DNA of 12,542 nt from contig JADJOY010000052.1 in assembly GCA_016713535.1 (NCBI GenBank), positions 1 to 12,542 on the forward strand. The letters run 5' to 3'. Shown here in pieces: positions 1 through 9,282 of this stretch. The notes under the pieces were generated by a model. It worked only from the letters and a program-made list of their open reading frames with translations, did no database searches and was not told the origin of the DNA. The first letter of the stretch is position 1. The number at the start of each line of letters is the position of its first letter. The position numbers and the translations under genes are program-made. The stretch is from Deltaproteobacteria bacterium (GTDB lineage Bacteria; JADJOY01).

Positions 1-420
1 CTCGACGACGCGTGCCGCGAACTCGCGGGTGCAGAGAAACGGCCCGGTGAGGTCGACGTCGATCACCTTCTGCCACTGATCGAGCGTCATCTTCTTCACC
101 GCGCCGGTGTCCTTGTCCTTCTTGACGAGGAGGCCGTCGCGGAAGAGGCCGGCGTTGTTGACGAGGCCGTTGAGCTTGCCGAACGCCTTCCAGGCGTCGT
201 CCATCAACTTCGCGACCGAGTCTTCCTTGGAGACGTCGGCGGTGAAGCCCTGGATCTTGCCGGCGTAGCCCTTCGCCTCGCTCTCGAGCGAGGCCAGGCC
301 CTCGGCCGCGATGTCGCACGCCGCGACGCTCGCGCCGAGCTCCGCGAGGCGCAGCGCGAAGTGCCGGCCCATGCCGCTCGCCGCACCCGTCACCACGATC
401 TTGAGATCGCTGACCTTCAT
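1..420 (-). CDS. SDR family oxidoreductase, 3'-truncated by window edge
   Basis: The first 140 residues of a classical short-chain dehydrogenase/reductase (family length about 250), an NAD(P)-dependent oxidoreductase of the cytoplasm; the substrate cannot be told. Seen: Rossmann cofactor motif TGAASGMG at residues 11-18, an acidic residue after strand beta-2 (CD, D36) that favours NAD(H) over NADP(H), DV at 62-63, NNAG at 88-91 and VDLTGPF near 125-131. The catalytic Ser and YxxxK lie beyond the left edge, so catalytic integrity cannot be checked. The start is ATG 420-418, supported by a GGAGGA ribosome-binding site six bases upstream. It is divergent from the VOC gene at 626. The family call is secure, the exact enzyme is not. 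Confidence 0.9.
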   Translation of the reverse strand, partial: MKVSDLKIVVTGAASGMGRHFALRLAELGASVAACDIAAEGLASLESEAKGYAGKIQGFTADVSKEDSVAKLMDDAWKAFGKLNGLVNNAGLFRDGLLVKKDKDTGAVKKMTLDQWQKVIDVDLTGPFLCTREFAARVVE

Positions 421-425
421 CGTCG

Positions 426-431
426 TCCTCC
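426..431 (-). promoter_or_regulatory. Ribosome-binding site of the SDR gene
   Basis: GGAGGA on the minus strand, five to six bases before ATG 420. It decides the start of the SDR gene. Confidence 0.7.
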
Positions 432-525
432 GTTTTGGGTAGAAACGTGGGTTTAGCAGGTCGCGGGAGAGCGCGTCTTCCGCGACCGCGCGGTCGTTCC
501 CGTTGCGATGACGTGGAGGCCATTC

Positions 526-583
526 GTAGCGCGGGGGCTCGTCCCCCGCCGGTGGCGAAGCGGGGGACAAGCCCCCGCGCTAC
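526..583. repeat. Long inverted repeat (REP-like) between divergent genes
   Basis: An almost perfect palindrome. The left arm GTAGCGCGGGGGCTCGTCCC is matched by a right arm ending AAGCCCCCGCGCTAC, with one mismatch per arm pair (CTCGTCC against GGACAAG) and a short CGGTGGCGAA-type loop. It would fold as a stem of about 22 bp. It lies about 105 bases upstream of the SDR start and about 40 bases upstream of the VOC start, so it could be transcribed in the VOC leader. Elements with this kind of sequence are dispersed in many high-GC genomes, but copy number here is unknown. Confidence 0.75.
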
Positions 584-611
584 GGGGCAAGATCCCGGCT
601 TCCTGTCACCA

Positions 612-617
612 GGGAGG
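612..617 (+). promoter_or_regulatory. Ribosome-binding site of the VOC gene
   Basis: GGGAGG eight bases before ATG 626. It supports that ATG over the overlapping longer reading frames. Confidence 0.7.
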
Positions 618-625
618 CTCTCCCG

Positions 626-1018
626 ATGGATCTCAATCAAGTCACGATGCCCGTCACCGATCTGAGCCGTTCGATCGCGTTCTACGAGCGGCTCGGCCTC
701 ACGCTGATCGTGCGCGCCGAGGAGCGCTACGCGCGCTTCGAGCTGCCGTTCGGCAACGCCACGTTCTCGCTCCACCACGCCGACGAGGTGCGGACACCGA
801 CCGGCGTGGTCGTGTACTTCGAATGCGAAGACCTCGACGAGCGCGTCGCGCGGTTGATCGCGAGCGGGATCACGTTCGACACCCTGCCCACCGACCAGCC
901 CTGGCTGTGGCGCGAGGCCTACACCCGCGACCCCGACGGCCACGTGATCTGCCTCTTCCGCGCCGGCACCCACCGCCACAACCCACCCTGGCGGATCCGC
1001 ACCGAAACCGACGAGTAG
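626..1018 (+). CDS. VOC (glyoxalase/bleomycin-resistance fold) family protein
   Basis: A 130-residue single-domain protein of the vicinal-oxygen-chelate superfamily (glyoxalase I, extradiol dioxygenases, fosfomycin/bleomycin resistance proteins), presumably cytoplasmic. Seen: the N-terminal strand-helix pattern QVTMPVTDLSRSIAFYERLG (residues 5-24), the central strands, and the C-terminal signature RDPDGHVICLF (101-111). In metal-dependent members the position of C109 is normally the last metal-binding Glu (…DPDGNxxEL), so this protein either binds metal differently or is non-metal. The tail HRHNPPWRI (117-125) is shared by a recognisable VOC subgroup. The length is complete, with stop TAG at 1016-1018. 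It is divergent from the SDR gene, and 18 bases downstream the repeat array begins. Substrate unknown. Confidence 0.88.
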   Translation: MDLNQVTMPVTDLSRSIAFYERLGLTLIVRAEERYARFELPFGNATFSLHHADEVRTPTGVVVYFECEDLDERVARLIASGITFDTLPTDQPWLWREAYTRDPDGHVICLFRAGTHRHNPPWRIRTETDE

Positions 1019-1035
1019 GCGGACGCCCCGGGGAG

Positions 1036-2059
1036 GGGCACGCGTCGCGTGCCCGGCGATACGACGAGGCGTGGGCGTCGACGAGGTCGTTGATCCCCGT
1101 ACAGCGATCGACGCGATCCGTCTGGAGGGCCTGCCTCCGGCGGGCCGGGGATGAACGGCGGCGGCCGCGACGGAGCGCGGCCCTCCAGACGTTCGATCGC
1201 GGTCCGGGGGAGGGGCACGCGTCGCGTGCCCGGCGATACGACGAGGCGTGGGCGTTCTCGACGTCCCCGATCCCTGTACAGCGAACGCCGCGATCGGTCT
1301 GGAGGGCCCGCCTCCGGCGGGGCGGGGATGAACGGCAGCGGCCGCGACGGAGCGCGGCCCTCCAGCCGTTCGATCCCGGTCGGGAGGGCACGCGTCGCGT
1401 GCCCGGCGATACGACGAATCGTGGGCGTTGGCGACGCGGTCGATCCCCGTACAGCGATCGACGCGACTCGGGCGGGCCCGCCTCCGGCGGGGCGGGGATG
1501 AACGGCGGCGGCCGCGACGGAGCGCGGCCCTCCAGCCGCTCGGTCCCGATCGGGAGGCACGCGCCGCGCCCGGCGATACGACGAGGCGTGGGCGTTCTCG
1601 ACGTCCCCGATCCCACAGCGAACGCCGCGATCGGTCTGGAGGGCCCGCCTCCGGCGGGCCGGGGATGAACGGCAGCGGCCGCGACGGAGCGCCGCCCTCC
1701 AGCCGCTCGGTCCCGATCGGGGGAGGGGCACGCGTCGCGTGCCCGGCGGTACGACGAATCGTAGGCGTTGGCGACGCGGTCGATCCCAGTACAGCGATCG
1801 ACGCGATCGGTCTGGAGGGCCCGCCTCCGGCGGGCCGGGGATGAACGGCAGCGGCCGCGACGGAGCGCGGCCCTCCAGCCGTTCGATCCCGATCGGGGGA
1901 GGGGCACGCGCCGCGTGCCCGGCGATACGACGAGGCCTGGGCGTTGGCGACGCGGTCGATCCCAGTACAGCGATCGACGCGATCTCGAGGCCCGCCTCCG
2001 CGGGATGAACGCGGCGGCCGCGACGGACGCGGCCCTCCAGCCGTTCGATCCCGATCGGA
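1036..2059. repeat. Array block A: six units of about 170 bp
   Basis: Six units (starts 1036, 1213, 1386, 1555, 1726, 1902). Their third hairpin is GGCCCGCCTCCGGCGGGCC, with 8-bp arms and a three-base loop. It is itself flanked by CTGGAGGGC on the left and GCCCTCCAG on the right, a perfect 9-bp inverted pair that closes a roughly 80-bp multi-branched structure. Unit four has a decayed first palindrome, and unit six has lost several bases in the GC-rich part. Confidence 0.88.
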
Positions 2060-3016
2060 GGGCACGCGTCGCGGCCCGGCGATACGACGAGGCGTGGGCG
2101 TTGGCGAGGTCGTCGATCCCAGTACAGCGATCGACGCGATCGGCGGTGCGACGCCATCGCGTATCGCCGGTCGCGCAACGCGCGACCCTCCGGGTGGGGA
2201 TGAACGGCGGCGGCCGCGACGGAGCGCGGCCCTTCAGCCGTTCGGTCGCGGTCCGGGGGAGGGGCACGCGCCGCGTGCCCGCCGACACGACGAAGCGTGG
2301 GCGTTCACGAGGTCGTTGATCCCTGTACAGCGATCGACAACCTCGGCGACGCGACGCCGTCGCGTATCGCCGGTCGCGCAACGCGCGACCCTCCGGGCCG
2401 GGGATGAACGGCGGCGGCCGCGACGGAGCGCGGCGCTCCAGCCGATCGATCCCGGTCGGCCGGGAGGGGCACGCGTCGCGTGCCCGGCGATACGACGAGG
2501 CGTGGGCGTTGGCGACGCGGTCGATCCCAGTACAGCGATCGACGCGATCGGCGGTGCGACGCCGTCGCGTATCGCCGGTCGCGCAACGCGCGACCCTCCG
2601 GGGCGGGGATGAACGGCAGCGGCCGCGACGGAGCGCGGCCCCTCCAGACGTTCGATCGCGATCGGGGGAGGGGCACGCGTCGCGTGCCCGGCGACACGAC
2701 GAGGCGGGGGCGTTGGCGACGCGGTCGATCCCAGTACAGCGATCGACGCGATCGGCGGTGCGACGCCGTCGCGTATCGCCGGTCGCGCAACGCGCGACCC
2801 TCCGGGGCGGGGATGAACGGCGGCGGCCGCGACGGAGCGCGGCGCTCCAGCCGATCGATCCCGGTCGAGCCCGGGAGGGGCACGCGTCGCGTGCCCGGCG
2901 ACACGACGAGGCGTGGGCGTTGGCGACGCGGTCGATCCCTGTACAGCGATCGACGCGATCGGCGGTGCGACGCCGTCGCGTATCGCCGGTCGCGCAACGC
3001 GCGACCCTCCGGCGGG
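2060..3016. repeat. Array block B: five units of about 205 bp
   Basis: Five units (starts 2060, 2262, 2467, 2671, 2878), sharing the two ends of block A. The A hairpin is replaced by GGCGGTGCGACGCCGTCGCG followed by TATCGCC and the hairpin GGTCGCGCAACGCGCGACC (8-bp arms, three-base loop), ending CCTCCGG. Copies nine to eleven are nearly identical and look the most recently amplified. The last unit is cut after CCTCCGG, just before drmC's stop codon at 3029. Confidence 0.88.
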
Positions 3017-3028
3017 AGCTGGCGCCGG

Positions 3029-3823
3029 TCAGATCCCCGGCACGCGCACCAGCACGCGCGACTCGATCAGCGACTGGATCTGCTCGCTCAGCGTCCTCGC
3101 GAAGCTCGTCTCGCCGATCAGCGCGCCGACCTCGATGTTACGCTCTTGCGCGGCCTCGGTGAAGTTCGCGGACGTCACGAACGCTCGCTCTCCGTCGACC
3201 ACGATGCACTTGGCGTGCAACGCCGCGCGCTTCCGGCCCGGCTCGTCGGGTTCGAGGGTGCGCGGGTCGTAATACACCTCGGGCAGGCGCTTCCCCGGCC
3301 ACTGCTCGCCATGGAACCGGTCCGCGAACTCCTTCAGGATCTGGGCCGCGATCGTGGTGTCGCCGCGCTTGCGCTCCACGTGGAGGCAGAGCCGTGCCGT
3401 GAGCGCCGGCTCGGCGTCGAGCCGCTCGGCGAGCGCCGCGAAGATCGTCCGCCCCTGATGCACCGCGAACCCCACCACCAGCACGTGCGCACGCGCCTGC
3501 GCGAAGAGCTCGCGCACCACCACGCTGGTATCGCGGGTGCGCGCGCCCACGCCCTCGGGCCCCGACCAAACCAGGCTCACGCGTTCGTCGGCCGACCGCA
3601 TCCGTGGCGCCGCGTCTGCAACTGCGAGCAGCTCGACCAGGTGGCGATGGGTCATGCCGAGGGCCGCGAGCCGCTCGAGCTCACGCGCCACGCCGTCCGC
3701 GCATCCCCCGCCGACGTAGCGCGCGACCGCCAGAGCCGTGAAGGGCGCGCCGATTCGCTCGCCCGCGAGCGCCAGCGAGAGCGCACGACGCGCCTCGGGC
3801 GTGAGCGCGGCGAGCACGCTCAC
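3029..3823 (-). CDS. drmC: DISARM protein DrmC (phospholipase D-like)
   Basis: A 264-residue PLD-superfamily protein, complete. Seen: an N-terminal helical part (ALTPEARRALSLALAG), then VWSGPEGVGARTRDTSVVVR near residues 95-114, QGRTIF, WPGKRLPEVYYDPR near 175, and one HKD motif near 200-220 (HAKCIVVDG with SANFTEAAQERNIEVG downstream). Family knowledge: DrmC is the third core DISARM protein and, by some reports, is dispensable or accessory to defence; with one HKD motif a dimer would be needed for a PLD-type active site. The start is GTG 3823-3821, overlapping the drmB TGA by four bases (GTGA), so translation is probably coupled. No indel is seen. Directly downstream lies the repeat array, with no separate terminator visible. 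Confidence 0.9.
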   Translation of the reverse strand: MSVLAALTPEARRALSLALAGERIGAPFTALAVARYVGGGCADGVARELERLAALGMTHRHLVELLAVADAAPRMRSADERVSLVWSGPEGVGARTRDTSVVVRELFAQARAHVLVVGFAVHQGRTIFAALAERLDAEPALTARLCLHVERKRGDTTIAAQILKEFADRFHGEQWPGKRLPEVYYDPRTLEPDEPGRKRAALHAKCIVVDGERAFVTSANFTEAAQERNIEVGALIGETSFARTLSEQIQSLIESRVLVRVPGI

Positions 3824-5713
3824 GCCGAGTCGCTCTCGTCGAAGAGCTCGGCCTCGAGGTTCTCGACCGTCTCCACCACCAGCGCCCGATCGAGGAACTC
3901 GTTGCGCCGCTCGCACGAGGTCTCGGCGATCAGCAAGCAGCCGTGGCACGCGGCGCCGTGGAGGAAGCGCTCCTCCTGCCGGTTGTCGGGGCGGTGCTGG
4001 GCGCAGATCGGGTCGTTCGAGCACAGCCGACCGTAGTCGAGCGCGGCCCGCAGGTGCGCGCCGACGTTCCGGCCCACCTCGACCAGCCCCCCGAGCGTCC
4101 CTTCGGCGTCGGGCGTGCCGGTGTAGAGGAGGATCCCGCACCCGGACTCGGTCGCGTAGACGCGCTCGCGGATCGAGGTCGCCGCGTAGCCGCACTCGAG
4201 GGCCACCGCGGTCATCAGCATGTGCGAGAGCGTGTGCAGCATGACGTAGCGCACGCCCGGAAACTTCGCCTTCGAGCCTGGATGCGCCGCGAGCCACGCG
4301 TTGAAGCCGGCGACCAGCGCGTCCCCGCGCCGCACCACCTCCGGGCGCGTCTCCCACTTCGCGAGGACGTCGGCATCGAGCGCCACGAAGACGCCCCTCG
4401 CCGCGGTTCTCGACCGCGGGCACCCACGTCATCTCGCGGGCCAGCGCCGCGCGCACCACGTTGAGCGCGAGCTCGCCATCCACGTCGGTGAAGGGCGCCT
4501 CGAAGCGCGTGAAGCCCACCTGCGCCGTGACCTCGCGCAGCCGGTGCACCAGCACCACTCGCGCCACCTTGCTCAGCGCACCCACGCGTCGCTCGGGTAG
4601 CGGCGCGCGAGTGGCGTAGAAGTCCGCGTCCGGCACGTCCTGGCCGATCGAGTCGCGCGGGCTGAGCAGGGTCTCGATCTCGGCTTGCTTGAGCGACTTC
4701 TCCTCGCGCGCACCTCCGCCGCCGCTGCTGGCGCGCCTGCGGCGCTGGATCTCGGCCCACACCTGCTCGTCGGTGAAGCCCTCGAGGGCCGCCGCCACCC
4801 GCGCCTTGCGACGGTCGCGCACCAGCTCATCCACGCTCTCGACGTAGAGCAGGTGGTCCTCCCACACGAGCTCGACGGCGTCGTGCACCGCGAGGTCGGC
4901 GTCGGGGATGGCGATGACGCTCATCGTCTGCGCGAAGTAGGCGTTCGAGGCGTGGCGGATGAGCAAGCGGTTCTGGCGTGGCTTGTCGTCGACGTCACGG
5001 CACTCCTCCCTCGCGTTCGGCCCCAGCCACGGCCGCTGGCCTCGGCAGATCCCGAGCGGCGAGGGCCGGTCCGGCTTGGTGAGCGCCGTCGAGAGGCGCC
5101 GCGGCGCGCGCCCACACTCGCAGCGCACCGCGATGTCGCCGAGGTCGCCGGTCGAGCCGTGCTCGTCGAGCCACAGCGCGCGCCTGCACGAGCCCTGGAA
5201 CTCGTGAGCGAAGCCGTGCCAGTCGAGATCGGAGATATGCCCGGCGACGCACGCCTGGAGGAACCGCACCGGCACCACCGGATAGCGCTTCTTGTCAGGC
5301 CCGAAATACTGGCCCTTCACCAGATCGCCGCGGCGGAGCAACCGCCGCGAGCGAACGTCGGGTCGCGGCGACTCGTCGTGCTGCGACACGAACCACTCGG
5401 GGAACACGATCGCGCGCACGCCGGCGGTGGCGCCGCGGCCGTCCTCGCGCTCGGGATCGACGGGCGGCGCGTACATCCGCACCTTCGCGCCGTCGAGCGC
5501 CCGGCTCACGCGCTCCTGGAGGCGCGCCTCCAGGATCGGCCGGTAGGCGTCCTCGCGCAGCGGATCGCCCCACTGCTCGAGCCCGGCGACGATCACCGAG
5601 TGGTTGGGGAGGTCGAGGAGCGCCCCCGGGCCGAACGTGGTGACCACCTGGCTCTGGCGGAGCTGGGCGTGGGCGCGCCGAGGTTGCTTGCGTCTGTCCG
5701 CCGGCCCGCTCAC
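3820..5713 (-). CDS. drmB: DISARM protein DrmB (DUF1998), one apparent frameshift
   Basis: When the frame is restored this is a 630-residue DUF1998/MZB-domain protein, the usual size for DrmB, a core DISARM component that works with the DrmA helicase. Seen in the N-terminal frame: QVVTTFGPGALLDLPNHSV near residues 23-41, FLQACVAGHISDLDWHGF, RCECGR (CxC) and other Cys residues that probably bind zinc. In the C-terminal frame: MLHTLSHMLM near 487, GYAATSIRER, GILLYT and GTLGGLV (DUF1998), then a Cys cluster (DPIC near 569, ACHGC near 590, SCERRN near 603). The two frames join at the CCCC run 4394-4397 (GGGG on the coding strand): removing one G gives GEGVFVALD, the expected family motif. As written, the first frame runs on into drmC's frame. 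The start is GTG 5713, overlapping drmA's TGA in GTGA. Confidence 0.88.
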
Positions 5714-8700
5714 GGATCGGCCTCGCCGGGCTCGGTTTCCACCTCGACACCGTCGCTGGTCTTCACCCACACGTTGACCGACGGCTCGACGTCGCGGAGC
5801 GAGCGGTGCGCCTTGAAGCGCCGCGCGTCGCGCGTCGAGCGCTCGAGCTCGGGATCGAGAGGGTCGAACAGCAAGGGCGGCGCGCCGCCGACCTCGCGCT
5901 GGTACTGGAGCTCGGTCGCCTCGCGGGCGCGGCGGGTCCACGCGTCGAGGAGATCCTCCACGCGATCGCGCATGCGGCGGCGCAGGTCCTCGGCGGCGTC
6001 GCCTTGCAGTGCCCGGTCGTGCGCGACGGCGCGGTCACCGATCGCGTTCGCGACGAAGCCGAGCTTGGGTCGCGCGCGCTCGACCTCGCCGGCTCTCTTC
6101 GCTGCGGTCAGCTCGGGCAAGCCGTGGCGCGCGAGCCCCACCGTGACCGCCGCCAGCGCCCGGTCCACAGCGCGCGGCGCGAAGGGAGTGACACTCGTGG
6201 CCTCGACGCTCCGGTAGAAGCTCTCGTGGAACGCCGCGAAGCGCTCGTAGTGGGAGCGGTCGCGGGGGCGGTGGACGTTGAGGAGCGTCACCACCAGGCC
6301 GGGGCGCTTGTCGTCGCGGCCGACGCGGCTCGTGGCCTGGATGTACTCGGCGGTGGTCTTGGGCTGACCGAGCACCACCATGAGCCCGAGGCGGGTGATG
6401 TCGAGGCCCACGGAGATCATGTTGGTGGCGAGGGCGACGTCGACGCGCTCGGGGTCGACGAAGCCGAGCGCCAAGCGGCGCTTGGTGTCCGCGACCTTGG
6501 AGGTGGGCTCGCGGCTGGTCAGCTCGACGACGTCGTAGCGGATGGTGCGGTTGGCGAAGAGCCCGTCCTTCTCGCCGGCGCGGCGGCGCGCGCGGCCGTA
6601 GTCGGTGAGGCGGGAGCGCACCTCGTCCTCCACGATTCGGCGGCTGCCGCCCAGCTCGCGCAGGCTGTTGAAGTAGCCGACCAGCGTCATGTACGGGTCG
6701 GCAGGGCTTTGGGCCACGCCGTCCGCGCCCGCGGCGTTCCAGGCGCGCTGCGCCGCGGCCATGAGCGCCAGGTACGTGCGCAGCAGCACCACCTTGAGGC
6801 TGCGTCCCTGCGCCGCGACCCCCAGGTAGAGGCGCGCGTTCTTGGCCTCGGGCGTCGGCGCGCTCGCGGGGTCAGCGGCGCGCACCGTGCGTGCGAAGTA
6901 GGAGTCGCGCACGTCCGGCCCGGGCGGCGGGAAGATCTCGACCGCGGCGCGGGCGAAGAGCGCCCCGATCTGCTTCTCGGCGCGGCGGATGGTGGCCGTG
7001 GACGCGACGACCTTGGGCCCAATCGGCCGCGGCGGCTCGCCGATCGGCCGCGACGCGAGCGCGTCGATCGCGGTCTCGTAGAGCCCCACCATCGTACCGA
7101 GGGGGCCGGAGATCAGGTGCAGCTCGTCCTGGATCACGAGCTCGGGCGGCGGCAGGGTGCCGCATTCGAGCGGGCGGCCGGGTCCGGGGTCGGCGGCGCC
7201 GTAGAAGCCGTTCGCGTCGAAGCGGTCCACCTTGCCGAAGAGCGCCCCCACCTGGCCCACCCATGGCAGGCTCGCGAGCTTGTCCACCGTCGCGATCAGG
7301 AAGCACGGGAGGCGGCGGTAGATCGGCTCGTCGACGGCGAGGATCGGCAGCTTCCGCTTCGCGGAACCCGAGAAGTCGCAGCGGCGCCCGATGCAGTAGA
7401 CGTCGAGGTCGGTGGGGCGTTCCGGAGTCGGCGCCAGCACGAACGAGTCGCGCTTGAACTTGGTGTCGCACCACGGGCACGTCTCGAGCGGGATCGGGCT
7501 CGGGTGGCGCTTGTCGTCGTTGTAGAAGCGCAGCGTCCGCTTGTAGGCACTGTGCGGATCGTTGTCGCCCTTCTTGCCCATGCGATTGGGCGTGGCCGCG
7601 CGGCCTACCCAGAGGCCGATCTCGAATGGCCACGGGCCGAGCCGGTCGGGCTCTTTCTGCCGCATCAGCTCGAGGGCGCAGACGAGCGTGGCGGCGCGGC
7701 TCAACTGGTCGAGCGTGAGCAGCCGCAGCGTGTAGCGCATCAGCACCGTCACGCCCGCCGACGAGATCCCCGGGTGGGTGAGGCGCCGGTACACCAGCGT
7801 GAACGCAGCGAGGCCGAGATAGGCCTCGGTCTTGCCGCCGCCGGTGGGGAAGAAGAGCAAGTCGACGGTCTGGCGATCGAGGTCGGTGGGGTCGGCGAGC
7901 CCGCGCAGGTTGAGCAGCACGAACGCGAGCTGGAAGGGCCGCCAGCGTGGCGCCTCGCCGGTGCCGTCGAAGTCCTTGCGGCGCCGCCGCGCCTGGAGCG
8001 CCATCGCGCGGTTCGCGATCCGGAACGCCTCGAACGCGTTGGCGTCGGCCGCGAGCAGCGCGATGCCGTCGCGGATGCGCGCGCGTACCCCGTCGGCGCG
8101 GCGCATCAGTTCGTCGGCCACCTCCGCGTGGCGTGGGTCGGTGGGGCGTGCCCTCCGCTGGAGATCGATCCAGCCTCGATAGCCCTCGACCAGCGCCGTG
8201 AGCTTCGCGGTCAGCTCGGCGGCGGTCTCGGCGGCCGCGAGCGCCTCCATGCCGAGCTCCACGCCGGGCACGTCGGCGGGGACGACCTTCTCGACCTCGG
8301 CGCGCGGGATCCAGGTGGTCTCGATCGTGTCGCAGCGGCCGTCGCGGGACTCGACCAAGCGCGTGGCCACGCCGTGCCCCCACCCCCGAACTCGCACACG
8401 TCGCGGTACTGGAAGTCGGCGACCCGATCGTCCCAGTCCTCGCCATCCCGCCCGCGCGGGTTGGGGCGCGGCACGAACCCTTCCGCGCAGCGCACGCGCA
8501 GCGCCGCCTGGAAGGCGAAGCTCTCGTCCTTGCGCGGACCGGACGTGATCGCGTCGCGCCGGTTCACGAGGAAGAGCGAAACCACCCGCGTGCCTCCCGG
8601 CGCCAGGCCCGCGGCGCGCGCGCCGATCACGCGCTCGCGGATCACGAGCTGGAGGCCGTTGCTCCCCGGCACGTCGAACTCGTCGCGCTTCTTGCGGCGG

Positions 8701-9188
8701 CCGCCGAGCGGCACCGAGACCGTCTCGGTGCGCTGGGTGCGCTGCCACACCCGGCGGCGGGACTTTCCCTTCGTACCGGGCTCGTCGTCGGGATCCTCCT
8801 CGGGATCTTCTTCCTCGTCGGCGCCCTCGCGCTTGTAGTCACCCCACGAGACCGTGACCTCGAGGCGCTCGCTCGCCTTCGGAACCAGCACCGAAAGCCC
8901 GATGGACGAGGGGAAATACACCCGCCGCGCCGACGCCGATTCCGGCGCCTCGTCGTCGTCACCGCCCGCACCGCCCTCGGTCCCGCTCGCGATCTCCTCG
9001 GTGGCCGTCGGATCGCTACGAACCTCCGCCGCCGCCTCGAACGGCACCAAGAAGCCGGTCAGGTACCACCGCGACGGCGCCTGCGGCAGCGTCTCGTTCG
9101 CGAGCGGATGCTCCGCATACGGCCCGACCAGATCCAGCCCGAGCGCCTCCGCCATCTCGGCGCGGACCTGAGCGGAGGTGAGGGGCAT
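5710..9188 (-). CDS. drmA: DISARM helicase DrmA, one apparent frameshift
   Basis: About 1,158 residues once the frame is restored. DrmA is the SF2-type helicase at the heart of DISARM. Seen: the N-terminal motif LPQAPSRWYLTGFLVP near residue 35, a low-complexity acidic stretch (DEEEDPEEDPDDEP), Walker A FFPTGGGKTEAY near 444-455, two Cys pairs CPWC (about 572) and CIGRRC (about 600) that probably bind zinc, motif II QDELHLISGPLG near 685 (DEL rather than DEAH, as usual for DrmA), motif III STAT near 730, NMISVGLDITRLG near 925 and motif VI QATSRVGRD near 954. The frames meet at C5-A-C5 (8377-8387): two G fewer on the coding strand gives CEFGVGHGVAT, the family sequence; one G more would also restore the frame. 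The start is ATG 9188, chosen because homology-like sequence begins there (MPLTSAQVRAEM); no good ribosome-binding site precedes it. It is the first gene of the drmABC block and overlaps drmB by four bases. Confidence 0.9.
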
Positions 9189-9228
9189 GAGGGGAGGTGG
9201 GAGAGGCGATCCGACGATCCTCGCACCG

Positions 9229-9234
9229 ATTCTA
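9229..9234 (-). promoter_or_regulatory. Possible -10 element upstream of drmA
   Basis: TAGAAT on the minus strand (five of six matches to TATAAT), about 40 bases before ATG 9188. The -35 region at the right spacing is poor (AGGCTT), so the call rests on one hexamer in otherwise GC-rich DNA. If real, drmABC has its own promoter and does not depend on the methylase. Confidence 0.25.
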
Positions 9235-9282
9235 AAGGAGCCTGCCCGGAAAAGCCTGCCTCCGAACCACCGCACCTCCCTC

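Larger units (their letters stand above)
1032..3016. repeat. Eleven-unit tandem array of nested-hairpin repeats
   Basis: About 2 kb of non-coding tandem repeats between the convergent VOC and drmC genes. Units begin with the palindrome GGGCACGCGTCGCGTGCCC (9-bp arms around one base) or a variant at 1036, 1213, 1386, 1555, 1726, 1902, 2060, 2262, 2467, 2671 and 2878. Each unit continues with CGGCGATACGACGA, then GTCGATCCCAGTACAGCGATCGAC (7-bp arms, 10-base loop), then a subtype-specific hairpin, then GGGATGAACGGC, GCGGCCGC and GACGGAGCGCGGCCCTCCAG. Unit lengths run from 158 to 207 bp. Units differ by point changes and small indels, so the array has aged. Long open frames cross it in several frames on both strands, which is expected for GC-rich repeats; none has a ribosome-binding site or recognisable domain. 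Not CRISPR: there are no short repeats separated by unique spacers. Confidence 0.93.

Noticed and set aside
870-2381. A 503-residue minus-strand open frame and several others across the repeat array
   Set aside because: They are Arg/Pro-rich, follow the repeat period, occur in several frames on both strands at once, have no ribosome-binding site or domain, and overlap the VOC gene.
1032-3016. CRISPR array
   Set aside because: Units are 158-207 bp and nearly identical along their length, with no short repeat plus unique spacer pattern and no cas genes.
3029-5941. A single 970-residue protein covering drmB and drmC
   Set aside because: The middle part is Arg/Ala-rich shadow sequence. The conserved DUF1998 half lies in another frame, and drmC has its own GTG start in a GTGA overlap. 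The fusion results from one extra G.
5806-8838. A 1,010-residue plus-strand open frame antisense to drmA
   Set aside because: It is the mirror of a GC-rich coding gene. drmA on the other strand has all helicase motifs, while this frame has none.
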